From: Betaproteobacteria bacterium
Lineage (GTDB): Bacteria > Pseudomonadota > Gammaproteobacteria > Burkholderiales > SG8-39
Length of the DNA: 54,768 bases
Reading direction: 5' to 3'
Assembly: GCA_016234705.1 (NCBI GenBank)
Contig: JACRAS010000237.1
Location: 1-54,768 of the forward strand
In this document: piece by piece, positions 33,571 to 40,453 of the stretch
How positions within the stretch are numbered: position 1 is the stretch's first letter
Layout of the letters: each line of letters opens with the position of its first letter
The notes under the pieces: model-generated
What the model saw: the letters and a program-made list of their open reading frames with translations, nothing else
Databases searched by the model: none
What the model was told of the DNA's origin: nothing
Translations under genes and position numbers: made by a program

Positions 33571-33593
33571 ACCGCGCGCAATGCAAATAATGT
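33571..33593 (+). repeat. Right direct repeat bounding the ubiquitin-like cassette
   Basis: Twenty-three bases beginning ACCGCGCGCAATGCA match 27863-27885 at 21 positions. After base 23 the likeness stops, so the XerD-like arm is incomplete here. The rest of the 33529-33806 spacer holds no gene that I can support. Confidence 0.6.
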
Positions 33594-33806
33594 CCAGTCT
33601 CGGGTGATTTGGGATTACGCATCCTGTGTTGTTACGCGCCCACAAGGTGAACGAATAGTCCATTCTGATCGGCCAGCGTCAGCTATTGAGCAAACGCGCA
33701 GGCGGCCGGTTGTGGCCGGGACTACGCATAGAGCATTGCGCCTAAAAGCCGCCCTTCAATCTGAGGGAGAACAATCAGACTTCGATCAACCACGAAGGAG
33801 TCTGAA

Positions 33807-34421
33807 ATGGAATCCACGCACACCCGGGAACCCTGGAACAAAGGCAAGCTGATCGGGCAGAAACCGCCCCTCAAGCCGAAGGATATCTGGGCCATCCGAA
33901 TTCAGCTTCAGAACGCGCATCAGGTCCGAGACCTGGCAATGTTCAACCTCGCGATCGACAGCAAGCTTCGCGGCTGCGATCTCGTCAATCTCCGCGTCCG
34001 CGACATCACGCACGGGAATCAGGTCTTGGCCCGGGCGATTGTCATTCAGCGAAAGACTCAACGGCCGGTACAGTTCGAATTGACCGAACCGACGAGGGCC
34101 GCAGTTTCTACGTGGATCGAGAAGGCGAAATTGAAGCCAGAGCAATGCCTGTTTCCCAGCCGCCTCGCCAAGTCGCCTCATGTCTCAACGCGACAGTACG
34201 CCCGGATCGTCCATCAATGGGTTGCCGCAATCGGCCTCGATCAGACGATCTACGGCACGCACACGATGCGGCGAACGAAGGCGACCTTGATCTACAAGCG
34301 CACGAAGAATCTGAGGGCCGTACAGATCTTGCTTGGCCATTCCAAGCTGGAAAGCACCGTTCGATACCTTGGAATCGAGGTAGACGACGCGCTTGAGATC
34401 TCCGAGCAGACCGAAATCTAA
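33807..34421 (+). CDS. Short tyrosine recombinase/integrase
   Basis: The 204-residue protein is a catalytic core without the usual N-terminal arm-binding and SAM-like domains. The active-site residues are visible: Arg in SKLRGCDLVNLR, Lys in VIQRKTQR, HTMRR with His and Arg, LLGHSKLESTVRYLG with the second His and the nucleophilic Tyr. Lone integrases of this size are common near accessory regions. GAAGGAG just upstream of the ATG gives a good ribosome binding site. It could act on the direct repeats that enclose the neighbouring cassette, but that is inference. Confidence 0.9.
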   Translation: MESTHTREPWNKGKLIGQKPPLKPKDIWAIRIQLQNAHQVRDLAMFNLAIDSKLRGCDLVNLRVRDITHGNQVLARAIVIQRKTQRPVQFELTEPTRAAVSTWIEKAKLKPEQCLFPSRLAKSPHVSTRQYARIVHQWVAAIGLDQTIYGTHTMRRTKATLIYKRTKNLRAVQILLGHSKLESTVRYLGIEVDDALEISEQTEI

Positions 34422-34604
34422 CGGTTTGCGATCCGGCCGCACGCACGCTCCCTCAATCGGTTTCGTGCGGCCGCATTTCAGCGCGATGCTCTATGCGTAC
34501 AATCGGCCAGAAACGGTCGTTAGGGCGCCATCCTAGTCCTTGAAATACTCGCTACCCGTTTTTGGTGCAAAATGTGCCAAATTGACAGCGTTCGGAGATA
34601 AGGT

Positions 34605-34991
34605 ATGGCGGCCAAGAAGACGAATATTAAAAAAGGTATGGCGGCCAAGAAGACGAAAATAAAAATAAAGCCAATCTTTCTTTCCCATGAAAAACTGGCG
34701 AAAGTATATCAACTTACAAAGAAGGACAAGAAGATACTTAACCCCTTGGAGCGAAAGGCGAGTGCTGCGTTCGAGAAGCCAATGACGCCGGATGTCGCCC
34801 TCGCATCGGTGGTCGGTTCAAATGCGATGCCGCGCGTAGAGGTGACGAAGAAGATCTGGGCCTACATTAAAAAAAACAAACTGCAGGACACCACGAACAA
34901 GCGCATGATCAACGCCGGTGACAAGCTCAAGGATGTATTTGGCGGTAAGAAACAGGTGTCGATGTTTGAGATAACGAGGCTAGTCAATTAG
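34605..34991 (+). CDS. SWIB/MDM2-domain protein, first copy
   Basis: The protein has a Lys-rich N-terminus (two AAKKTK-type repeats, likely binding nucleic acid) and a SWIB domain from about residue 50 (FEKPMTPDVALASVVGSN, MPRVEVTKKIWAYIKKNKLQ, INAGDKLKDVFGGKKQVSMF). SWIB proteins of bacteria are small DNA-associated proteins, also known from chlamydiae. The ORF ends at a TAG (34989-34991) where the second copy has a Lys codon, so the domain lacks its last four residues (KHLK). The frame continues beyond the stop into the second copy without a shift. It may be two independent proteins or a split tandem-SWIB protein. Confidence 0.85.
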   Translation: MAAKKTNIKKGMAAKKTKIKIKPIFLSHEKLAKVYQLTKKDKKILNPLERKASAAFEKPMTPDVALASVVGSNAMPRVEVTKKIWAYIKKNKLQDTTNKRMINAGDKLKDVFGGKKQVSMFEITRLVN

Positions 34992-35255
34992 CACCTGAAC
35001 CCCTTGGACCGAAAGGCGAGTGCTGCGCTCGAGAAGCCAATGACGCCAGATGCCGCCCTCGCATCGGTGGTTGGTTCAAATGCGATGCCGCGTGTGGAGG
35101 TGACGAAGAAGATCTGGGCCTACATTAAAAAGAACAAACTGCAGGACACCAAGAACAAACGCATGATCAACGCCGGTGACAAGCTCAAGGATGTTTTTGA
35201 CGGTAAGAAACAGGTGTCGATGTTTGAGATGACGAAGCTGGTCAGCAAGCACCTG
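34740..35255. repeat. 258-bp tandem duplication carrying the SWIB domain
   Basis: Copy 1 (34740-34997) and copy 2 (34998-35255) are nearly identical and start with AACCCCTTGGA. The period is 86 codons exactly, so it preserves the reading frame. Confidence 0.9.
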
Positions 35256-35261
35256 AAATAA
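35004..35261 (+). CDS. SWIB/MDM2-domain protein, second copy
   Basis: The 85-residue product from the TTG at 35004 is one complete SWIB domain ending KLVSKHLK. It lacks its own Lys-rich leader and has no clear ribosome binding site, so expression may depend on readthrough of the TAG at 34989 or on re-initiation 12 bases later. Differences from copy 1 are few and mostly conservative, so both copies seem to be under similar constraint or the duplication is young. Confidence 0.65.
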   Translation: MDRKASAALEKPMTPDAALASVVGSNAMPRVEVTKKIWAYIKKNKLQDTKNKRMINAGDKLKDVFDGKKQVSMFEMTKLVSKHLK

Positions 35262-35291
35262 GGGGAGGGCTGGCATATCCAGTAGTAGTCG

Positions 35292-35891
35292 ATGGCAACA
35301 CGCAAAGGTCACGTCTTCTTCAATGTTCCTTTTGATGCACGCTATGAGCGGCTCTATGTCGCATTGGTCAGCGGCCTTATTACGCTAGGTTTTGCGCCTC
35401 ATTGCTCGTTGGAAGTTCCCGCTACCAGAGACCGCTTGAGCCGCATTTTCGCTCTCATGCGAGAGTGCGAATACTCTATTCACGACCTTTCGCGTGTGCA
35501 ACTCTCCCACAATAGCCCGCGATGTCCAAGGTTCAACATGCCCTTCGAAGCTGGGCTTGCGTACGCTCTGTTCTTGACCAACAAAAATAGTCATGCGTGC
35601 GCCATATTTGAAGCCGAAGATTTCCGGGTGCAGAGGACGCTGAGCGATCTGAATGGTATCGATCCGTACATACATGGGGACACCATAAGGGGACTCTTAA
35701 TTGCACTCACGGATTTGTTTGCGGTTCCCGGTGCTCACACGAGCGCGCTGATGTTCGTACATAGGCAAATGTCTGCCTTGGCTCGAATTGTCAAAGCGCA
35801 AAACGGCAATACGCTATTCCGTCCCAGCTCCTATCGACAGCTAGTGGCACTCAGTCGGCAGTGCGCCAGTGCGGCTGGGTATATCCCTTAG
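35292..35891 (+). CDS. TIR-like/nucleoside-deoxyribosyltransferase-like small protein
   Basis: The 199-residue protein opens RKGHVFFNVPFDARYERLYV and contains CEYSIHDLSR and PRFNMPFEAGLAYAL. This pattern (N-terminal FxNxPFD strand-loop, SIHDLSR, RFNMPFExGL with an acidic catalytic-site-like Glu) is shared by a widespread family of hypothetical proteins whose fold resembles TIR and nucleoside 2-deoxyribosyltransferase domains. By analogy it might bind or cleave NAD or a nucleotide, for instance as a defence effector, but this is not shown. It follows the SWIB pair after 30 bases. Confidence 0.6.
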   Translation: MATRKGHVFFNVPFDARYERLYVALVSGLITLGFAPHCSLEVPATRDRLSRIFALMRECEYSIHDLSRVQLSHNSPRCPRFNMPFEAGLAYALFLTNKNSHACAIFEAEDFRVQRTLSDLNGIDPYIHGDTIRGLLIALTDLFAVPGAHTSALMFVHRQMSALARIVKAQNGNTLFRPSSYRQLVALSRQCASAAGYIP

Positions 35892-36260
35892 CTATCGCGA
35901 ACTGATGTCTGTTTCGGGTCGTGAGTACGCATTCATCGTGGAGGACAATTGCCGTTCGGCCTACATTCGCAGCCAATGCCTGGTGACGGACCTACACCGG
36001 TCGCCTAGGTCACTTTGAGCCAACGGCAGCAACGGCCGATGAGCAGACCTTCATGACGACGTGGCTGACAGTCTTCAGTGGCGTAAGCAGACAATCAGAG
36101 GTCAATGCAGTACACGATCAAATGCCGCATAGGTGAAACGGACGGGCCGACACTACCGTGCCAATCATGACCATCGTTCTGGCCCGCCGTTCACCAAAAC
36201 GTTGGTATCGGTGATGACGACGGTTGTCACGGCCGGAGCGGACATGGGACGGTCCGGCCG
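35892..36260. other. Gene-poor spacer
   Basis: The 369 bases between convergent genes contain no supported gene. No perfect terminator hairpin was found, and I see no transposon ends. Confidence 0.5.
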
Positions 36261-37265
36261 TCACGCCTTATCGAAACCGGCTGATGAAAGCAAGCGCTCG
36301 ACGTCGCGTGGCTTCATACCCACCATCGCGGCCAACTCGGTCAGTTTGTTCTGGGTGATCTCTTCACGTCGATTGGCTTCCAGTGCAAGCCCGAGAAAAC
36401 GGCGCCGGAACTCATCCCGCGTTCCGCGTTCCTCTACCGGGTTATCGGCGGCCAGGAAGTCGGCGATGGCCTTTCCCGCTCCGGTATCCTCTTCGGACTT
36501 CAAGCGCTGGAACTCGCGCTCATCGATCAGGCGCAGGTTCTTGAGGCGATACAACGCCGAAATGCGGCTCACGCCAAAATGATGGGCGAGCAGCGCGACA
36601 TCGTACAACTGGATGGCCTGACTACCCGGGGCCGCGCGCTGTTCCACCTGGACTACCTCGGCCTCATCGAAAACGGCGACCTGTGCACGGCTCGCACTAC
36701 CCTTGCCCAGTGCGTGGACGAACTGCACCACGCCCTCGGCGGGCATCATGAATTCAGCCGCAAAAGCGTTTGCCCTGACCTCGAGCAGTTCGGTCCGGTT
36801 CTCGGCACGGCTGATGGCGCCGGATCGCTCGCGATCGATCAACACGTGCGCGTATTCATGCGCCAGCGAGAAGCGGCGCCGTAGCGCGGGGTGATCGTTG
36901 TTGATGACCACAAAAATGCCGATCTTGTCATCCCACAAAGTCAGGCCGGAAATGTTGCCGGGTAGCGTAACCAGCCCGGTGCGCACACCCTGCGACTCGA
37001 ACAGTTCGATCGGATCCCCGATGAGGGACGCGCCGAGCCCCAGCTGCTGTCGCTCGACCGGACAATCTGCCGAAACCGCCAAAAGAAAAAAACATTGTCC
37101 GGTCAGCGACCGGAATAAGCCAGACTTCGGGGCGGATGCTCGCGGACCGCCTGTCCTACACCCACCTGGAACTGCTGGCCGGGCTTGAAGCCGAGATTTT
37201 CCCGCCGGGTCGTCGGCGAACACTGGGCGAGCGCGTCCTTGAGGAGATCTGGCGTAACTGACCAT
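36261..37265 (-). CDS. ImmA/IrrE-family metallopeptidase with non-standard N-terminus
   Basis: Residues ~80-334 are a good ImmA/IrrE protein: IELFESQGVRTGLVTLPGN, FVVINNDHPALRRRFSLAHE, the zinc motif HEYAH, and a second Glu in RANAFAAEFMMP. A C-terminal region follows with helix-turn-helix-like AHHFGVSRISALYRLKNLRL. ImmA proteases cleave repressor partners in mobile elements and stress systems. The first ~70 residues (RSPQGRARPVFADDPAG and on) are not family-like; XRE-type proteins would have a DNA-binding domain there. The start may lie further in, or the HTH was lost in a rearrangement. On the other strand, 37137-37262 reads ADRLSYTHLELLAG, possibly another remnant. Confidence 0.7.
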   Translation of the reverse strand: MVSYARSPQGRARPVFADDPAGKSRLQARPAVPGGCRTGGPRASAPKSGLFRSLTGQCFFLLAVSADCPVERQQLGLGASLIGDPIELFESQGVRTGLVTLPGNISGLTLWDDKIGIFVVINNDHPALRRRFSLAHEYAHVLIDRERSGAISRAENRTELLEVRANAFAAEFMMPAEGVVQFVHALGKGSASRAQVAVFDEAEVVQVEQRAAPGSQAIQLYDVALLAHHFGVSRISALYRLKNLRLIDEREFQRLKSEEDTGAGKAIADFLAADNPVEERGTRDEFRRRFLGLALEANRREEITQNKLTELAAMVGMKPRDVERLLSSAGFDKA

Positions 37266-37275
37266 TACGCATCGG

Positions 37276-37354
37276 ATTAATCATTGCATTTTAATTGCAA
37301 CGATATCAGGTATAAGTTAATATTCTGATTTCTATCAATACATTAATCATTGCA
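37276..37354. repeat. Direct repeats upstream of the Fic gene
   Basis: ATTAATCATTGCA occurs at 37276-37288 and 37342-37354, 66 bp apart, in an AT-rich promoter region that ends 18 bases before the Fic start codon. TTGCA and TGCAA around 37285-37300 form an inverted pair. The Fic protein has an N-terminal winged-helix, so the repeats may be its own operators. Confidence 0.6.
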
Positions 37355-37371
37355 ATTTTTCTTGCCTTAGT

Positions 37372-38649
37372 ATGGCCCTTGCCGATAAAGATCTGCTGGA
37401 TTACGTCGCCGCAAACCCCGGTGCGCGGCGTGACGATATTCATCGCAACGTCGCGCCCGAGGTCAACGGGGTCACTGTCTGGCGCCGGCTCAAGGCGCTG
37501 GTCGAAGACCACAAACTTCAAGTATCCGGACGGGGCCCGAGCACCCGTTACAGTCTTGCCGGTGCGGCGGTGGTCCGGGCGCATCTCGCCACGCCTTACC
37601 GCAAGCTCGCGCTCTACAACAAAGCATTCCTGGACGCTTACGTCCCGAACAAAAGCAGTTATCTGAGCGCGTCAGAGCGCGGCGACTTGAACCGGATCGG
37701 CAAGCCCAGCCTGCCCCAGATGCCTGCCGGCACCTACGCGCGGCGCATTCTCGAAAAACTGCTGGTCGATCTGTCGTGGGCCTCTTCGCGCATGGAAGGC
37801 AACACCTACAGCCTGCTCGATACCGAGCGCCTGATCCGTTTCGGGGAGGAGGCGGCCGGCAAGGATCGCAAGGAGGCCATCATGATCCTGAACCACAAAG
37901 AGGCGATACAGCACCTCGCGCGGAACCTGCCTGCCATCGGGATCACGCGGCGTGACCTGCTCGATATTCACGCCTTGCTGTCCGATGGATTGCTGGTCAA
38001 TCCGGCGATGGCCGGGCGCCTGCGCGAAACGGGCGTGGAAATCACGCATTCGAGCTACCGGCCGCTCGACGACAAGTTCGAGATCGAAGAGGAGTTTCGC
38101 ATCCTCATCGAGAAAGCCGCCGCGATCGCGGACCCCGTCGAGCAATCGTTTTTCCTGCTGGTGCACGTTCCCTATCTGCAGGCGTTCGACGACGTGAACA
38201 AGCGGACTTCGCGGATCGCCGCCAACGTTCCGTTGCTCAAGGCCGAATTGGCGCCGATGTCGTTCGTCGCCATGAACGATCGCGATTACATCGACGGCCT
38301 GCTGGGCGTCTACGAGCTGAACAATATCGCGCTGTTCAAGGAGGCCTATGTCGCCGCTTATCGCGCCTCGGCGGAAAATTACCGCGTCGTGCGCGCTGAG
38401 GTCGAGAATCCGGACAAGGCGGCGCTTGCGTACCGCGGTTTTGTGAAACAAGCGGTGCGGCGGGCGGTGCTCGAATGGAAAGCGTTCGACCCGGCCAGGG
38501 TCATCGAGCTGGCGCGCGCCGCCGGCATCCCGGAGGACGATATTCCGGGCGCGGTTGCCTATACCGGGCGCGAGTTTGCCGGGCTGCACGAAGGCAACTG
38601 CATTCGTTACCGCTTGCGTCCGGAAGATCTGCAAGGGCTGGTCCGATGA
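37372..38649 (+). CDS. Fic-family protein with an altered active-site motif
   Basis: The 425-residue protein has an N-terminal winged-helix (VNGVTVWRRLKALVEDHKLQ), an alpha-inhibitor-like segment (Ser138-x3-Glu142-Gly143 in WASSRMEGNTYSL) and a Fic core with VHVPYLQAFDDVNKRTSRIA. Aligned with HPFxxGNGR, the catalytic His position is Gln270 and the nearest His is His265; Lys replaces the second Gly. This VPYLQxFxDVNKRTSR variant recurs in a subgroup of Fic proteins, so it is probably a family trait. AMPylation by the usual mechanism is doubtful, so an altered nucleotide chemistry or binding role is possible. The next small ORF overlaps its end by four bases. Confidence 0.88.
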   Translation: MALADKDLLDYVAANPGARRDDIHRNVAPEVNGVTVWRRLKALVEDHKLQVSGRGPSTRYSLAGAAVVRAHLATPYRKLALYNKAFLDAYVPNKSSYLSASERGDLNRIGKPSLPQMPAGTYARRILEKLLVDLSWASSRMEGNTYSLLDTERLIRFGEEAAGKDRKEAIMILNHKEAIQHLARNLPAIGITRRDLLDIHALLSDGLLVNPAMAGRLRETGVEITHSSYRPLDDKFEIEEEFRILIEKAAAIADPVEQSFFLLVHVPYLQAFDDVNKRTSRIAANVPLLKAELAPMSFVAMNDRDYIDGLLGVYELNNIALFKEAYVAAYRASAENYRVVRAEVENPDKAALAYRGFVKQAVRRAVLEWKAFDPARVIELARAAGIPEDDIPGAVAYTGREFAGLHEGNCIRYRLRPEDLQGLVR

Positions 38650-38750
38650 CTACGATACTCATCAATCGGAAGGAGCCGGAAGGCCGGCGTCACTACGACC
38701 TTGCGCACGAGACATTTCATCTGCTCACTTGGGAGCAGATGCCGCCCTAA
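38646..38750 (+). pseudogene. ImmA/IrrE metallopeptidase remnant
   Basis: An ATG overlapping the Fic stop (ATGA) opens a 34-codon frame, TTILINRKEPEGRRHYDLAH and then ETFHLLTWEQMPP. RRHYDLAHETFHLLTW holds the HExxH zinc motif of the ImmA/IrrE family in its usual setting, but the protein ends 13 residues later. The rest was probably deleted; a palindrome lies just after the stop. Confidence 0.6.
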
Positions 38751-38759
38751 AGCCTTATC

Positions 38760-38784
38760 AGTGTCTCCGCGTTGCGGAGACACT
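38760..38784. repeat. Perfect palindrome after the ImmA remnant
   Basis: AGTGTCTCCGC (38760-38770), loop GTT, GCGGAGACACT (38774-38784). No T-run follows, so it is not a simple terminator. Its size and 3-base loop match the palindromes in the DUF1016 gene, though the arms differ in sequence. Confidence 0.8.
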
Positions 38785-38886
38785 ACCGAACGAGAAGATT
38801 GTCGCCGCGGTGCGGCAACAATGGTTCACCTTGCCGCTGAAGGACGCCTGAATTCTTCAAGATCATCTTGATAAGAAGCCAAGCGC

Positions 38887-39267
38887 TTAGAGTACGAATT
38901 CAAAATCAAATCGCTCGGCGAGTACGACCGGCTTTACAGGGGTTCGTCCACCTGGCTGCGTCTTGGTGCGTGACTCCTTCAGCGCCACGATACCACAGCG
39001 CTCCAATGTCTTGAGCGTGCGCGAGAGGTTGCTCGTCTTGCGTCCGGTCATTTCGGCGAGCTGGGCGATGGATTCCGGCTGCTGCTCGCGGATGAGTTTG
39101 AGCAGTTCCTGGTTTTCTTCCGAGAGCGCGCTGGCCAGTGACTTGAACGAGGTCAGCCACAGCTTGGGCTCGTTAGAGCGGAGTTTGTACTGGCCCTTGG
39201 CGATGGCGATGGTGCGCGCCTTGATGTTGGCGTAGGAAGTAATTCCAATTTTCACGGGGTGGCTCAT
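38887..39267 (-). CDS. HVO_A0114-family winged-helix regulator/antitoxin
   Basis: The 126-residue protein has a MarR-like winged helix: ALSEENQELLKLIREQQPES, IAQLAEMTGRKTSNLSRTLK as the recognition region, and GIVALKESRTKTQPGGRTPV as the wing. The N-terminus (KIGITSYANIKARTIAIAKG) is that of HVO_A0114-type DNA-binding proteins, which usually follow a toxin of the DUF6516 type. No such gene lies upstream, where a glycosyltransferase gene ends at 39305. GAGGAG eight bases before the ATG supports the start. It may now be an orphan antitoxin or a plain repressor. Confidence 0.75.
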   Translation of the reverse strand: MSHPVKIGITSYANIKARTIAIAKGQYKLRSNEPKLWLTSFKSLASALSEENQELLKLIREQQPESIAQLAEMTGRKTSNLSRTLKTLERCGIVALKESRTKTQPGGRTPVKPVVLAERFDFEFVL

Positions 39268-39304
39268 GTTCGCTACTCCTCGATGCCGGTGAATCTTTCT
39301 ACTT

Positions 39305-40453
39305 CTACCCGTGACACTTCGTTTCGATGAGATGCACGTAGAGTTCCGTCAATCGTACCGCCATCGCGTCCAGTCCGTACAGCTCCACCCTGCGCCGCGC
39401 CGCGGCGCCCATTCTTGCCGCCTGCCCGGGCGCGGCGGCCAAGTTGAGGCAGCGCGCGAGTTCGACCACGTCGAGCGCGTCGCGGCAGATGTAGCCCTCG
39501 ACGCCGCTTTCGACGAACTCGGCCGCGCCGCATTGCATAGTGGTAATCAGCGGCAGGCCGCTGGCCATGGCTTCCAGCGCGGCGTTGGGGAAGGGATCGT
39601 ACAGGGTTGGCAGGACGAAACAATCGGCCATGCCGTACCAGGGCTTGACATCATCCTGCCCGCCTGTGAAATGCACGCGATCGGCGAGCTTCATATCTGC
39701 CGCCGCACGTTGCATGAGCGCAAGTTCCCGGTCCTCGCCCACCACGACGAGGTGCGCGCCGCGCACGCCGGTCATGGCGCGCAGCAACTGCGGCACGCCC
39801 TTGCGCGCGAAGCCGGAGCCGACGAACAGGAACACAGCGGCTGAATCCGAGATGCCGAGTTCAGCGCGTTTGCGCGCGCGCCACTCCCCGCGCAGCGCCG
39901 GATTGAAGGCGGCAAGGTCGACGCCGTTGTAGATCACGTGCAGCTTTGACTCGGCCAGGCCGAAGTGGCGGCGCACTTCCTCCTTGACCATATTCGAGTT
40001 GCAGATCACCGCGCGCAAGCTGGGACTCTCGAACAGGCGCTTTTCGGCGGCCTTCGTATATAGATGGTAGGGATTGAGCGCCAGGGCAAGGCGCTCGAGC
40101 AACCCGGCCGCGCGGGAGCGATTGGCAAGCCACTGGCGGTGCACGCCGTCGCCGGCGCGATACACGTCGCAGCAGGCGATGCGCTCGTGCGATTGCACCA
40201 GGTCGAAGGTATTTGTCTTGAGCGCGGCGCAGACGGAGCGGGCGAAGCCCCAATCCCGCCATACCCGGCCGATATAGAAAGGGTCGCAACGGATCATGCG
40301 CACTTCGCCGGCCAGCTCCGCGGCCCCGAGCCAGTCCCGCGCGAGCAAGGTCATTTCGACGTTCTGCGCCACAAGCGCCGCCATGGCCCGCTCGACGAAG
40401 CGCTCCGCCCCGCCGTAGGGATTGTAGCGCTGGCGTATCAGGGCGATTTTCAA
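39305..40453 (-). CDS. Glycosyltransferase family 4 of LPS core type
   Basis: The chosen TTG at 40453 gives 382 residues starting KIALIRQRYNPYGGAERFVE and overlaps the upstream stop in TTGA, the arrangement seen throughout this genome's glycan genes. Donor motifs: VIYNGVDLAAFNPALR, FLFVGSGFARKGVPQLLRAM, LPTLYDPFPNAALEAMASGL. It resembles WaaG-type core glucosyltransferases (GSDFxRKG), so transfer of a hexose to inner-core heptose is a fair guess. The longer frame to 40516 has no start with family-like sequence. This pair of LPS genes is separated from the main glycan cluster by the accessory island. Confidence 0.87.
   Translation of the reverse strand: MKIALIRQRYNPYGGAERFVERAMAALVAQNVEMTLLARDWLGAAELAGEVRMIRCDPFYIGRVWRDWGFARSVCAALKTNTFDLVQSHERIACCDVYRAGDGVHRQWLANRSRAAGLLERLALALNPYHLYTKAAEKRLFESPSLRAVICNSNMVKEEVRRHFGLAESKLHVIYNGVDLAAFNPALRGEWRARKRAELGISDSAAVFLFVGSGFARKGVPQLLRAMTGVRGAHLVVVGEDRELALMQRAAADMKLADRVHFTGGQDDVKPWYGMADCFVLPTLYDPFPNAALEAMASGLPLITTMQCGAAEFVESGVEGYICRDALDVVELARCLNLAAAPGQAARMGAAARRRVELYGLDAMAVRLTELYVHLIETKCHG

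Noticed and set aside
34422..34604. Possible attachment site after the integrase gene
   Set aside because: No tRNA gene end and no matching repeat were found in the spacer.
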